This document shows positions 29,517-38,885 of a DNA stretch of 64,000 nt, piece after piece. A model generated the notes under the pieces. It worked only from the letters and a program-made list of their open reading frames with translations. It ran no database searches and was not told where the DNA came from. Position numbers and translations under genes: made by a program. Source of the stretch: Candidatus Enterococcus willemsii (GTDB lineage Bacteria > Bacillota > Bacilli > Lactobacillales > Enterococcaceae); contig NZ_MAEL01000057.1 in assembly GCF_009933335.1 (NCBI RefSeq), forward strand, positions 1 through 64,000, given 5' to 3'. Positions within the stretch are counted from its first letter, which is position 1. Each line of letters starts with the position of its first letter.

Positions 29517-30258
29517 TTTAGTTTATGGTCATTGGCTCAAAACAAAACGTACACCGATTCGTTGGCTAAGTATCGTGTTACCGATTGTTTATGCGAGTGT
29601 CTTATTTGGTTATTTTGAAGTTGTGCATCCAGGTTCCTTTGTCATTCAAGAGCAAATACATGGTTTGTTTTTATTTTTTTCAATTGCGATGATGTTTTGT
29701 TTAAGTTTTTATATTCCGATGATTTACGGATTAGAAAAGGAAGCTGGTAATTTTGGTGAGTTAAGAATAGGTGTGTCAAGAAATATATTATGGATTAGTC
29801 ATTTATTGTTTATTTGGTTGTTGGTTATATCTATTACACTTTTGATGACTACTTGTTTTATAGGTTTCCATCTACTTATTCAGACGAATTTGTCTAATTT
29901 ATTTATTAGGCATTTTATGCTAATTCCTGTTATTTGTAGCTTACCTTTAATTATCCTCTATCAATGTTTATCTTTACTTAGTAGTTATGTTGGGGCCATT
30001 TTAGTTGGGAGCATTCTGACTTTATCAGGGATTTTGTTGGGGACGACTGATTTGGGGAATGCAATTTGGTATTATTTACCTTGGGTTTGGCCGATAAAAC
30101 TGACTCATCGTTACGTATTTCAATTAGCAAGTACTCCTTTAATGGCTAAAGAATATGCTATGCTACTAGGACTAACAGTGGTATTGGGAATCTGTCTGCT
30201 AGCAGGAGTGCTTTTCTGGTATAATCGTTGGGAAGGAACATCAAGTTTGGAGGAGTAG
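29509..30258 (+). CDS. LanG-like ABC exporter permease
   Basis: A 249-aa membrane protein with about six helices, starting at ATG 29509 (GAGAGGAG upstream) and overlapping the previous gene by 8 nt. It has the same N-terminal pattern (YGHWLKTKRTPIRWL) and loop (GLEKEAGNFGELRIG) as LanE/LanG permeases. Its codon use is rich in TTT/TTA/ATT runs like its neighbours. Confidence 0.85.
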   Translation: MLNLVYGHWLKTKRTPIRWLSIVLPIVYASVLFGYFEVVHPGSFVIQEQIHGLFLFFSIAMMFCLSFYIPMIYGLEKEAGNFGELRIGVSRNILWISHLLFIWLLVISITLLMTTCFIGFHLLIQTNLSNLFIRHFMLIPVICSLPLIILYQCLSLLSSYVGAILVGSILTLSGILLGTTDLGNAIWYYLPWVWPIKLTHRYVFQLASTPLMAKEYAMLLGLTVVLGICLLAGVLFWYNRWEGTSSLEE

Positions 30259-30260
30259 AG

Positions 30261-30849
30261 ATGAATATCTTGGTAATAGATGATGATTGTGATTTATTGA
30301 AATTGATTCGACAATCATTACAAACGACTTATCAAGTGTCTGTAGAATCAGATGTTACGATGGTTAATAAGGAGCAGTTACAAAAAGCGGATTTAATCAT
30401 TCTAGATGTGATGATGCCCAAGATGAATGGATTTGAATTTTTGAGAAAATATCGAGAAATCATTGATGCGCCAGTTATTTTTTTAACTGCCACGTGTTGG
30501 GGCGCACTTACGTCGTGAACACCGAGAGAAGCATCAACGATTATTTGATGGGGTTATTTCTTGCGATTTAATCAAACAGCAATTTTATGTAGATGATGAA
30601 GAAATCGGATTGACGCATTCGGAATTTGAGTTATGTTCTTTCCTTATGCGTCATCGTGGGCAATCCTTTTCGAAAGAAGACATTTATGTTGCTGTCTATG
30701 GTTATGATGCACAAGGAGACAGTCAAACAACTATCACCGAACGGGTAAAAAAAATTAGAGCGAAATTTGCTCGCACAAATCAAAATCCGATTCAAACAAT
30801 TTGGGATGTTGGATATAAATGGCAAAGCAAAGATCATTACGGCGATTAA
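30261..30849 (+). pseudogene. LanR/SpaR-like response regulator with internal deletion
   Basis: ATG 30261 (GGAGGAG upstream) begins a receiver domain, with DDD pocket and phospho-Asp in LIILDVMMPKMNG, that runs normally to VIFLTA. The frame then shifts and ends at 30516-30518. In the +1 frame the protein resumes at RVGAHLRREHREKHQ (from 30493) and continues through a full winged-helix domain to TAA 30849. The two pieces add to about 195 codons. A normal family member has about 224, so roughly 29 codons including the conserved Lys-Pro segment are missing. The remains lie between intact permease and kinase genes. Confidence 0.88.
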
Positions 30850-32153
30850 TACAAAACTATTCGTTACTAGAATTATTCTTCACGATAATTGTTATTAGTA
30901 GTGCGCTACTGGGCGTTAAGTTTTTAATGGCCGCTGGGTGGTTATATCCTGCAAATTTTGCAGAGAAACAACTGGACACTGTAGAAAAGCAAATAGGAAA
31001 AGCTGAGTGGACAATTGAACAACTTCCTTACTATTATAATGCACAAGTCATTGAAGATGGAAAAATAACACAGACTATTCCTAAAAAGTACAATGAATTA
31101 ATTGCAGATGCTAAAAAAGATGGGAGCAGTCATACGAATCGTTTATTTGGACAAATTATTTTTATTGCAGTCAGTAATGATTATCGGGAGGTTGTATTGA
31201 GCTATCAATTAACAGCATTCCCTTCATCAGAAAAATGGTTTGAACGACTACCAAATGTGGAAATACTTTATCCGTTAGGTGTTTTTCTTATATGGATTAT
31301 TGGTTTTTTGGGACTGATTTATCGTTGTACCAAAAAATTACAGTTAGAACTAGCGAAAATTAATCGAACAAATGAAAAAATCAGAGAGATGAATTTAAGC
31401 TATGACAAGGAATACAGTGCATATAAAGAAATTCAACAATTACTGGATTCGCTCGATAGTATGAACCGAGAATTACATGGTACATTGGAAGAGTTATGGC
31501 AATCACAGGATCAACAAAAACAATTGATTCAAGACGTTACACACGATGTACGAACGCCAATTACCTTAATTAAAGGGAATTTAGAACTTTTAGAAGAAGA
31601 GTTGGATGCTCGATATGATGATCGCCTCAACGACGTGCAACGTGGTGTGGAACGATTGGAGCAATTTATTATGGAGTTAAAAGAATCAGCCAATGAAGTT
31701 ATCAAACAACCGATTCGGCCAAATCTAATTGATGATTGGATACAATTTGCCCAGAACTTGGTTACACCTACCCATCAACTAGTCGTCGTTCAAAAAGAAG
31801 AAAGTTCTCTACAAGTAAATCAGCAAGCCATTACCAGAGTACTACAAAATATTTTGATGAATAGCATCGAGCACACAAAAGTAGGAACGACGATTACTTT
31901 ATCATTTGAAGACTATTCGGATTACTATAAAATAGAAGTCACCGATCAAGGAGGTTTCAGTTCAGAAGCGTTGGAACAAGCAACTCAACGTTTTTATACG
32001 ACCAAAAAAAATACCGCGAACCATGGATTAGGATTAGCTATTGTTACAGAAATTTTAGAAAGAAATAACGGACAATTGTGTTTAGACAATCATTTACAAG
32101 GTGCTGTTGTGACGATTATTTTATGGAAAAACACATATACTGCTTCAGACTGA
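30819..32153 (+). CDS. sensor histidine kinase, LanK-like
   Basis: A 444-aa kinase with a first helix (about 15-38), an outside domain of about 105 residues, a second helix (about 146-166), a linker coiled coil, H-box DVTHDVRTPITLIKG, N-box NILMNSIEHTK and G-box GLGLAIVTEIL. It overlaps the tail of the broken response regulator by 31 nt. The kinase looks intact, but its cognate regulator is not, so it is orphaned unless it talks to another regulator in the cell. Confidence 0.88.
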   Translation: MAKQRSLRRLIQNYSLLELFFTIIVISSALLGVKFLMAAGWLYPANFAEKQLDTVEKQIGKAEWTIEQLPYYYNAQVIEDGKITQTIPKKYNELIADAKKDGSSHTNRLFGQIIFIAVSNDYREVVLSYQLTAFPSSEKWFERLPNVEILYPLGVFLIWIIGFLGLIYRCTKKLQLELAKINRTNEKIREMNLSYDKEYSAYKEIQQLLDSLDSMNRELHGTLEELWQSQDQQKQLIQDVTHDVRTPITLIKGNLELLEEELDARYDDRLNDVQRGVERLEQFIMELKESANEVIKQPIRPNLIDDWIQFAQNLVTPTHQLVVVQKEESSLQVNQQAITRVLQNILMNSIEHTKVGTTITLSFEDYSDYYKIEVTDQGGFSSEALEQATQRFYTTKKNTANHGLGLAIVTEILERNNGQLCLDNHLQGAVVTIILWKNTYTASD

Positions 32154-32172
32154 AGTGGTATATGTGTTTTTT
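32129..32172 (+). terminator. terminator overlapping the kinase stop
   Basis: AAACACATATAC pairs with GTATATGTGTTTT, with a second inner stem CTTCAG/CTGAAG, then a T-run. The left arm lies within the last codons of the kinase gene. Confidence 0.85.
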
Positions 32173-32209
32173 ATTTCCGGAATTTTTTCCACTTAACTGA
32201 AATTTATAT

Positions 32210-32276
32210 ATGAATCCGGCATTCATACCTATTTGGAAACGCTATATTGATAAAACAGAAGTCACTCTCATATAAT
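32210..32276 (+). promoter_or_regulatory. promoter and operator-like palindrome of the PTS/PHP operon
   Basis: A perfect dyad ATGAAT-CCGGC-ATTCAT (32210-32226) lies upstream of a promoter with -35 TTGATA (32247-32252), 18-nt spacer and -10 TATAAT (32271-32276). A weak cre-like TGGAAACGCTATAT (32234-32247) lies just before the -35. The dyad is a candidate site for the RpiR regulator encoded at 34628-35395; position upstream of the -35 would suit an activator, as GlvR of Bacillus is. Confidence 0.55.
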
Positions 32277-32307
32277 GACACTATCAGTTATTGAAGGGGA
32301 GAATGAA

Positions 32308-33876
32308 ATGAAAGAAAAAATTCAAAAATTTGGTGGGGCAATGTTTACACCTGTCATGCTATTATCATTTTCGGGTATTATCTTAGCAATTACCATTATT
32401 TTCAAAAATCCAATTATTATGGGCTCGATTGCTGAAAGTGACACACTTTGGTATAAATTATGGGATATTGTTAGTGCGGGAATGTGGACGGTATTTAACA
32501 ATTTAGAGTTACTCTTTGTTATTGCGTTACCAATTGGTCTAGCAAAAAAATCAGCTGCTAGAATCAGTATGGAATCTTTTGTGGTATACACGGCGTTTAA
32601 CTACTTTATTGGTGCTATTTTAAATTATTTCGGTAGTTTCTTTGGTGTTGATTACACAATGGACGCAGTGACTGGTTCAGGGATGAAAATGATTGGTGGT
32701 ATTAAAACATTGGATACAGGAATTGTCGGTGCCATTGTTATTGCGCTATTAGTGGTTTACATTCATGATCGCTTTATTGATAAGAAGGTTCCTGATTGGT
32801 TGGGAATGTTTAATGGGTCTTCGTTAGTTGTCTGCTTAGGAATGATGGCGGCGCTAGTTATCGCTGTTGGTTTTTGTTTTGTTTGGCCGTTATTCCAACG
32901 AGGAATGGGTTATACGCAAACTTTCTTTGTTGATAGTGGTGCGTTTGGTATTTGGTGTTATTCCTTATTAGAACGTCTATTATTACCAACGGGCTTACAT
33001 CATTTATTAACGCAACCGTTTAGTTATGGTCCAGTAATTGTTGATGGGGGAATTACAACCTATTGGTTAGATCATTTGGTTGAATTTAGTCAATCGAAAC
33101 AACCGTTAGCTGAATTATTCCCAGGTGCTGGCTTCAAATTATATGGACATAACAAAATTTTTGGCGCACCTGGGGTAGCTGCTGCACTATATTTTACTGC
33201 CAAACCTGAGAATAAGAAAAAAATTGCTGCCTTGGTTATTCCAGCAGCGTTATCGGCAGTTGTTGGTGGGATTACTGAACCATTGGAGTTCACCTTCTTA
33301 TTTATTTCACCAATGTTGTATGGCGTATATGCTATTTTATGTGCCTCTCTATCAACAGCCGTTTATTTAATTGGTATTCGTGGAGATTTCACTAGTGGAA
33401 TCATCACTTGGTTGGCTAAAAACTGGATTCCATTATGGCATAACCACCACAACGAGTACTTAAAACAGATTGCGGTCGGACTAATCTTTACGGTGATTTT
33501 CTTTGTTGTCTTTTATGTCTTGATTACGAAATTTAACATTCAAACACCTGGTCGCCAACTGGTTGGTGAAACAAAATTATATACGAAAAAAGACTATAAA
33601 CAGATGAAAGCAGAAGGAGCCAATGCTGGTTCAAATGAATTTGCTATCAAAGCACAAGCCTTTCTAGAAGGGTTAGGTGGGAAAGAAAACATTGAGAGTG
33701 TCACCAATTGTGCGACGCGACTAAGAACGACGATTCATAATCCTGAAAAAACTGCACCCGATGCATTTTTTACAGAAAATGGTGCAATTGGTGTTGTCAG
33801 AAAAAATAATAGTGTTCAGGTTATCGTTGGCATCAGTGTTCCTCAAGTTCGCGATGAATTTGAAAAATTGTTATAG
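32308..33876 (+). CDS. alpha-glucoside-type PTS transporter EIIBC
   Basis: A 522-aa sugar permease with domain order IIC (about 1-420) then IIB (about 445-522, phosphocysteine in SVTNCATRLRTTI). The N-terminal region (GAMFTPVMLLSFSGIILAIT, FVIALPIGLAKK) and GLHHLLTQPF and GGITEPLEFTFLFISP segments are those of the GlvC/MalP alpha-glucoside group. No EIIA domain is fused, so a separate IIA (for example glucose IIA) must phosphorylate it. ATG 32308 follows AAGGGGAGA. It is cotranscribed with a PHP-domain protein, not with the expected 6-phospho-alpha-glucosidase. Confidence 0.88.
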   Translation: MKEKIQKFGGAMFTPVMLLSFSGIILAITIIFKNPIIMGSIAESDTLWYKLWDIVSAGMWTVFNNLELLFVIALPIGLAKKSAARISMESFVVYTAFNYFIGAILNYFGSFFGVDYTMDAVTGSGMKMIGGIKTLDTGIVGAIVIALLVVYIHDRFIDKKVPDWLGMFNGSSLVVCLGMMAALVIAVGFCFVWPLFQRGMGYTQTFFVDSGAFGIWCYSLLERLLLPTGLHHLLTQPFSYGPVIVDGGITTYWLDHLVEFSQSKQPLAELFPGAGFKLYGHNKIFGAPGVAAALYFTAKPENKKKIAALVIPAALSAVVGGITEPLEFTFLFISPMLYGVYAILCASLSTAVYLIGIRGDFTSGIITWLAKNWIPLWHNHHNEYLKQIAVGLIFTVIFFVVFYVLITKFNIQTPGRQLVGETKLYTKKDYKQMKAEGANAGSNEFAIKAQAFLEGLGGKENIESVTNCATRLRTTIHNPEKTAPDAFFTENGAIGVVRKNNSVQVIVGISVPQVRDEFEKLL

Positions 33877-33887
33877 GAGGAAATCAG

Positions 33888-34607
33888 ATGTTACAAGCAA
33901 AAATAGACACACATACTCACACAATTGCTTCGATTCATGCATATAGCACGCTTTTAGAAAATATTTATGCGGCCAAAGAAAAGAAGCTGACTGGATTGGC
34001 TGTTACGGATCATGCACCGGGCTTAGGGCCTGGTGAGACCTTTAATAAATCGTATTTTGGTAATATGAGAAAAGCGATTCCTGAATTCGTTCATGGTATC
34101 AGAATATTGAAAGGAGTAGAGGCAAATGTGATTGACCATGAAGGAAATCTAGATTTACCAACATCTACTTTTGAAAAATTAGATATTGTCATTGCATCAT
34201 GTCATGAGAAAGTAGTTAAACCTGCATCATCAATAGAACATGATAGAATTTGGGAAAATATTGCAAAAAATCCATGGGTTGATATCATTGGTCACTGTGG
34301 AAATGGAAATTATCCCTTTACACACGATAAAATTATTAAGTTATTTAAGGAATATGACAAAATTGTGGAGATTAATTCGTCTTCTTTTCCTTATCGAAAA
34401 AATGCCCGTCAAAATTGCCGGGAGATTGCTTTGTTATGTAAAAAATATGGTGTGAAGGTGAGTGTTAGTTCAGATGCGCACTTTGTGACAGATATTGGGA
34501 ATTTTACTGAGTCATTAACAATGTTGGAAGAAATTGATTTCCCGCAGGAATTAATTGTCAATCGTGAGTTAGAAACACTACTAGCTAGTTTACCGAAGTG
34601 TCAATAA
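33888..34607 (+). CDS. PHP-domain phosphatase, YcdX-like
   Basis: A 239-aa metal-dependent phosphoesterase of the PHP superfamily. Metal-binding motifs are DTHTHT (about residues 7-12), VTDHAPG, GVEAN, ASCHE, GHCGN and SDAHFV, the set seen in YcdX-type trinuclear-metal phosphatases. It follows the PTS gene by 11 nt with AGGAGG. The pairing suggests that it removes phosphate from, or otherwise processes, the sugar phosphate brought in by the PTS; this is inference. Confidence 0.85.
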   Translation: MLQAKIDTHTHTIASIHAYSTLLENIYAAKEKKLTGLAVTDHAPGLGPGETFNKSYFGNMRKAIPEFVHGIRILKGVEANVIDHEGNLDLPTSTFEKLDIVIASCHEKVVKPASSIEHDRIWENIAKNPWVDIIGHCGNGNYPFTHDKIIKLFKEYDKIVEINSSSFPYRKNARQNCREIALLCKKYGVKVSVSSDAHFVTDIGNFTESLTMLEEIDFPQELIVNRELETLLASLPKCQ

Positions 34608-34630
34608 AAAGGGGCATTTGCCCCTTTTTA
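34606..34630. terminator. bidirectional terminator between PHP gene and RpiR gene
   Basis: AAAAAGGGGC-ATTT-GCCCCTTTTT, a perfect 10-bp stem with A and T tracts, usable on both strands. It begins at the stop codon of the PHP gene and touches the end of the convergent rpiR-like gene. Confidence 0.9.
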
Positions 34631-35395
34631 TTTCTTTTTCGTAGAAGAATTCAAATAATTTTTAACGATAATATCTAGTAGGACGCAAAGCGCGCTATAG
34701 GAAACATATGGTGTTTCAGGGGCTAGTGGATTAGGAATGGGTGTCGATTTTAAATACAGATTAATGGATGATAAGCTAGCCAAAGAATTTGTTGAAAATT
34801 GCGTAATAGAAATGACATAGACACCACGTTCTTTTAAATGAATCAGTTCATTGATAATATTGTCTACTTGTCCACTCATTGAAACGATAAATAGCACATC
34901 ATTTTTTTGCATAATCTCACTATTTAATCGTAGCTCCACACTAGAGGGGAGCGAAGTCATGACTCGTCTGCTTGAGATAAAGCCACGTTTAAAGTCCTCT
35001 AAAATCGTCTTTTGGCCATAACCTGTGCCATAAGTATAAATATGATTGGCTTGATCCAGCAAATGTCCAATTTCACTTAGGACTTTGGTATCTAACAAAC
35101 GAAGCGTTTCGGCGATATCTTGTTGGGTTGTTTCGATAATTGATTGTGTACTTTGTTGTGTGATATGCGAATCAAGTTCAGCTTTCAATTGGTACTTAAA
35201 CTCACTGTAACCAGAATAAGCTAATTTTTTACACAATCTCATCACAAAGGATTTTGAAACTAAGCATTTTTTTGCAAAATCATCAATGGTTAAATCGTTG
35301 AATTCTTGTTTATTTGAAAGAATGGTATGCAACGTTTCCCGTTCATTTGCATTTAACGATTGAAAATAGTAATTCATTCGTTCGACGATTGACAT
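34628..35395 (-). CDS. RpiR-family transcriptional regulator
   Basis: A 255-aa regulator with an N-terminal HTH_6 domain (about 1-75, FAKKCLVSKSFVMRLCKKLAYSGYS within it) and a C-terminal SIS sugar-phosphate-binding domain (about 110-250, IYTYGTGYGQ and LFIVSMSGQVDNII). ATG 35395 is chosen because GAGGTGA lies 8 nt upstream; GTG at 35407 overlaps that site. GlvR of Bacillus, which controls an alpha-glucoside PTS, belongs to this family. It is convergent with the PTS/PHP operon and likely controls it in response to the sugar phosphate. Confidence 0.88.
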   Translation of the reverse strand: MSIVERMNYYFQSLNANERETLHTILSNKQEFNDLTIDDFAKKCLVSKSFVMRLCKKLAYSGYSEFKYQLKAELDSHITQQSTQSIIETTQQDIAETLRLLDTKVLSEIGHLLDQANHIYTYGTGYGQKTILEDFKRGFISSRRVMTSLPSSVELRLNSEIMQKNDVLFIVSMSGQVDNIINELIHLKERGVYVISITQFSTNSLASLSSINLYLKSTPIPNPLAPETPYVSYSALCVLLDIIVKNYLNSSTKKK

Positions 35396-35479
35396 AATTA
35401 CATTCACCTCTTCAAAAGATACTATAACGTAAATAGAGGCTGAAAGAAAGATTTTATATAGTAGAAAGGAAACAGTTAG

Positions 35480-36226
35480 ATGAAATTTTTATTCTGTGAT
35501 TTTGATGGTACCTTGTACCGCAACAGTCGTATCTCTAAGGAGGATATTCAAGCTATTATTCAATGGCAACAAGCAGGGAACCAATTTGTGTTTGCTACCG
35601 GTAGAGACATTCGTTCGCTAGAAGAAAAACTAAGTAATTATCCTCAAATCAAACCTAATTATGTGATAGGCAACAATGGTGCAACCATCGGAATGACATC
35701 TTATAACAAATTAAATAAAGAAAACATCACCAATTTATTAAAAGCGATGAACGACCAAAAGCCGGTGATTGAACATATCAAATTAAGTATGGCAATTGGA
35801 AGGCAAGGCCTAGAATTAATAAAAATTTTTAGTGTAGCAGAAGCGCTAACTGTTCTCAATATGAATGATGCTGAATTATATCAAATGGCCATTCAGTTCC
35901 CGACATCAGAAGCAGCACAAGTCTTTGTTTCATCCTACGCAGTTAAATATCCACAATGTGCTTTTCTACAAAATATCCAAACTGTCGATATCGTATCGCA
36001 ACATACAAATAAAGCCACAGCAATAGCTTATTTATCAGATGAATTAGCCATTGCCTCGGAACATGTCTACACAATAGGAGATGGCTTAAACGATCAAAAC
36101 ATGCTGCAGCAATACACGAGTGCTACCTTTCCTTGGGTAGCTGAATCTTTGAAACAAAGTGCTACGTATCAAGTGCATTCGGTAGCAGAATGGATTAATC
36201 ACATCCAATCTGCTACGAGTCTTTAA
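35480..36226 (+). CDS. Cof-type HAD phosphatase
   Basis: A 248-aa haloacid dehalogenase-superfamily hydrolase (subfamily IIB, Cof/YidA-like). Motif I is FCDFDGTLYR (Asp7, Asp9), motif II VFATGR, motif III Lys in NKATAIAYL and motif IV GDGLNDQNML. The cap domain is about 80-185. It lies divergent from the rpiR-like gene and may dephosphorylate sugar phosphates linked to the neighbouring PTS, though Cof-type enzymes are promiscuous. Confidence 0.88.
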   Translation: MKFLFCDFDGTLYRNSRISKEDIQAIIQWQQAGNQFVFATGRDIRSLEEKLSNYPQIKPNYVIGNNGATIGMTSYNKLNKENITNLLKAMNDQKPVIEHIKLSMAIGRQGLELIKIFSVAEALTVLNMNDAELYQMAIQFPTSEAAQVFVSSYAVKYPQCAFLQNIQTVDIVSQHTNKATAIAYLSDELAIASEHVYTIGDGLNDQNMLQQYTSATFPWVAESLKQSATYQVHSVAEWINHIQSATSL

Positions 36227-37878
36227 AAAAACTTTTTGTAAATCAAGTAAGCAAAACTTAGAAAGAAGCTGCAGATAACACATAAAAAGACCATATTCAA
36301 TTGCTCAGTAGCAGGAAAGTCGACGAGTAGAATATTTTCGCCTTTTTTTGAAGGAATGCTAGGAACACCAATTGGGCTTAATTGATCGTTCGTTAGCGAT
36401 AACTTTTTACCATTTAGCTGCAATTCAGTACCTGTATAAACAATAACTGGTGGTTGAACATTTTCTGTTGAGTCGGCATTCCAACGAACCACTAATTGCT
36501 TTTCTGTGACATCGGTTGTGAACCCAGTTGCTTCAATGACTGCTTGTCGATACATATCATAAGGATTTTCCATTGTTGAATGGTAACGTGGTAGATAGTC
36601 GGGTGTTGATTTATTCAGTAGTGTTAACAATTCTGAAAGATCCTCCGAATGGCTGGCTTGTTGAAGTTCGCTGAAGTTTGTACCTGTAAAGCGATCGTGT
36701 TTCCCTAGGAAATCAAGTCCAATCATTCCTTGTTGGAATAGTAAGACACTCATCACTAAGATAGTTTGCCCGATACTTACAACGAATACCCATCGTTTCC
36801 GTGTCGTCGTTAAAAAGTCTTTTTCGTGAGAATGTAAGCCTAGAAAAAGTAGAAACAAAACCGTAAATGGGATAAAAAAACGAAATGGGAATTGGAGTAA
36901 TTCTACCCAACGAAAGGATTGTTCCGATAAAAACTTCCAAGGAACTAGATTAGTTGAACAGACAAGAAAGAAGAGTGCTGTATATCCGGTATATCGCTGA
37001 AAATCTGTCATCGTACGTTTAAAAAACTTTTTCCTACTTGCAAAGAGGGCAAAGGTTAACGGTAACGGTGTAAGTAACCAATAGATACTTTTAGCTGTGA
37101 CGGTACTTAAGTACATGGAACGATTAATGAAAGGCGCAATTAATTCATTTTGACTATAGAGAATCCAAAGACTGATAGAAACATTTAGCGTTAATAGCAG
37201 AAAGATACCGATGCTTAACAATAGTTCGCTTAAGAGTTTTTTCTTACGTGGACTTTTTAGCCAAACGGGTACGAAATAACCAGCATAAATGATGACTAAT
37301 AATAGACTTGAAAATAAATGTGTTTGTACCATTATTGCAATGCTTACACCAACAGCTATCGGAGAGAGTTTTTCTTGGTCAACCAATTTTTTTAAGGGAA
37401 TCAGGCATGCAGGCATCAGAGCAGCACCCCAACTGCTAAACCCTTGACGTGTGACAAAGTATTGAATAGCAAATGTTGTGACAAAAAAGAAGCTTAAAAA
37501 ATAACGTGTTTCTCTTTTGACATGACGAACGTTCAATAAAGCATTCATAGAAAAAATAGCTAAAAGATATAAACTGATAGTTGAGACTAGTTGATAGATA
37601 AACCAGTTGCCACTAATCAATACTAAAAAACCATGAAAATAAGCCATCATAGGGCCATACAAAGCATTCACAATGCGCCCGGAATGTTGAAAGCCATACA
37701 TGGATAAAAAATATTGAAAATTATGTTCTTTTATTTGCATGGCGGTATCATAAAAGCGATTAAAATGAAATAAAATATCGGAACCAAAGAGAATGTGTTG
37801 CGATATAAGTTGGGGGAGGAAGAGAATGCCAATCCCTGTAAGTAATAAAAATAAGTATTTTCCTGTAGTACGTGTCAA
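36223..37878 (-). CDS. large polytopic membrane protein, GT-C/YfhO-like
   Basis: A protein of about 551 aa with roughly a dozen helices and a final outside domain (about 400-520) before a last helix. General layout resembles membrane glycosyltransferase-like (GT-C/YfhO) or 6-pyruvoyl-tetrahydropterin-synthase-related membrane proteins; no catalytic residue can be assigned by eye. Start TTG 37878 is chosen because GGGAGGTGATGG lies at ideal distance; the longer frame up to 37941 has no ribosome site. Its stop overlaps the convergent HAD gene by 4 nt. Confidence 0.7.
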   Translation of the reverse strand: MTRTTGKYLFLLLTGIGILFLPQLISQHILFGSDILFHFNRFYDTAMQIKEHNFQYFLSMYGFQHSGRIVNALYGPMMAYFHGFLVLISGNWFIYQLVSTISLYLLAIFSMNALLNVRHVKRETRYFLSFFFVTTFAIQYFVTRQGFSSWGAALMPACLIPLKKLVDQEKLSPIAVGVSIAIMVQTHLFSSLLLVIIYAGYFVPVWLKSPRKKKLLSELLLSIGIFLLLTLNVSISLWILYSQNELIAPFINRSMYLSTVTAKSIYWLLTPLPLTFALFASRKKFFKRTMTDFQRYTGYTALFFLVCSTNLVPWKFLSEQSFRWVELLQFPFRFFIPFTVLFLLFLGLHSHEKDFLTTTRKRWVFVVSIGQTILVMSVLLFQQGMIGLDFLGKHDRFTGTNFSELQQASHSEDLSELLTLLNKSTPDYLPRYHSTMENPYDMYRQAVIEATGFTTDVTEKQLVVRWNADSTENVQPPVIVYTGTELQLNGKKLSLTNDQLSPIGVPSIPSKKGENILLVDFPATEQLNMVFLCVICSFFLSFAYLIYKKFF

Positions 37879-38043
37879 ACCATCACCTCCCAGATAACTT
37901 AGCAAGACGAGCCGAAAGATTCTAGCAATAAATGGTAACAAGCTTGATAAATCAACATGTTATCCTTTGTTGCGCGAGAAAAATTAACAATAACTTCTCT
38001 AACTTAATGGGATTTGCTATACTTTTTTTGGAGGAGTTCGTGT

Positions 38044-38801
38044 ATGAAAATTGGAAAAATTATTAAAGAAGAACGATTAAAGCGAGAACTAACGCAAGAA
38101 GAATTTGCACAAGAATTTTTTGTTACCCGTCAGTTGGTATCTAAATGGGAAAATAGTAAAAGTTATCCTGATCTTGATCAAGTTGTGCAAATGAGTGAAT
38201 GGTTTGGTTTATCATTAGATTATCTATTAAAAGAAGACACCAAGATGGTTGATGAATTGAACTTTGATGGGAAGTTAAAAAAACGGATGACATATGCACT
38301 TTGGGGAATCATTGGGGTGATTATTTCCATAATCTTTGCAGTGTTCATTGTTTGGTGGTTTATGGAGCCGCCTATCTTACAGGCAAAAGATATTGATATC
38401 ACACAAGTCGAAAAAATTTATCTACCTGAAAAACAAATCCAGAAACTGGAGAGACTTGGACGGTACCACCCGATGTCGAATATAAAGTTTATTTTAAAAC
38501 CACTAAACCATTTGTAAATTTATTCCAGCGGACAGGTACAGTTAATATGGAAGATGAGGATGGCATTCAGATTATTCTAGCTAACGGCGATCGGAAACTA
38601 TTTGGTGGTAAAAAAGAATCGATGATTTATCTAAATTCAAGAAGAGAGGATTTTTATCGTCCATCGGTTAATCAAGGAAAAGATCTTTATTTATTCAGTT
38701 TGAAAAAAGGAAACGTTGAAGATATTGAAAGTTGGTCGGATAAAATTTTCGATTGGGAGGAATTAGCGAAACTTCCTACATCAAAAGAAAGTAGCAAATA
38801 A
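38044..38801 (+). pseudogene. XRE-family HTH membrane protein, frameshifted
   Basis: ATG 38044 (GGAGGAG upstream) starts an XRE-type helix-turn-helix (about 1-62, LTQEEFAQEFFVTRQLVSKW). It is followed by a linker and one membrane helix (about 83-106, IIGVIISIIFAVFIVWWF). After QIQKLE the frame is shifted at a GAGAGA run (38449-38454) and stops at 38517. Removing two bases restores TWTVPPDVEYKVYFKTTKPF and joins the downstream frame that ends at 38801. The total span leaves a remainder of two when divided by three, which fits a GA insertion. The intact form would be a membrane-bound regulator of about 251 aa. Confidence 0.82.
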
Positions 38802-38817
38802 TTAAATTATGTAAACT

Positions 38818-38857
38818 AAAAAAAGAGACGTTAATCGATAGACGTTTCTTTTTTTGT
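38818..38857 (+). terminator. terminator after XRE pseudogene
   Basis: AAAAAAAGAGACGT pairs with ACGTTTCTTTTTTT, one G-U pair, around a short loop, with a T-tract. It isolates the lipid operon downstream from the preceding genes. Confidence 0.8.
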
Positions 38858-38885
38858 GTTGGTTCATTAAAATAATCACATTGTT

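Noticed and set aside
28070-32153. A lantibiotic biosynthesis cluster
   Set aside because: Only exporter and two-component genes are present; no precursor peptide, LanB/C/M or protease gene was found nearby.
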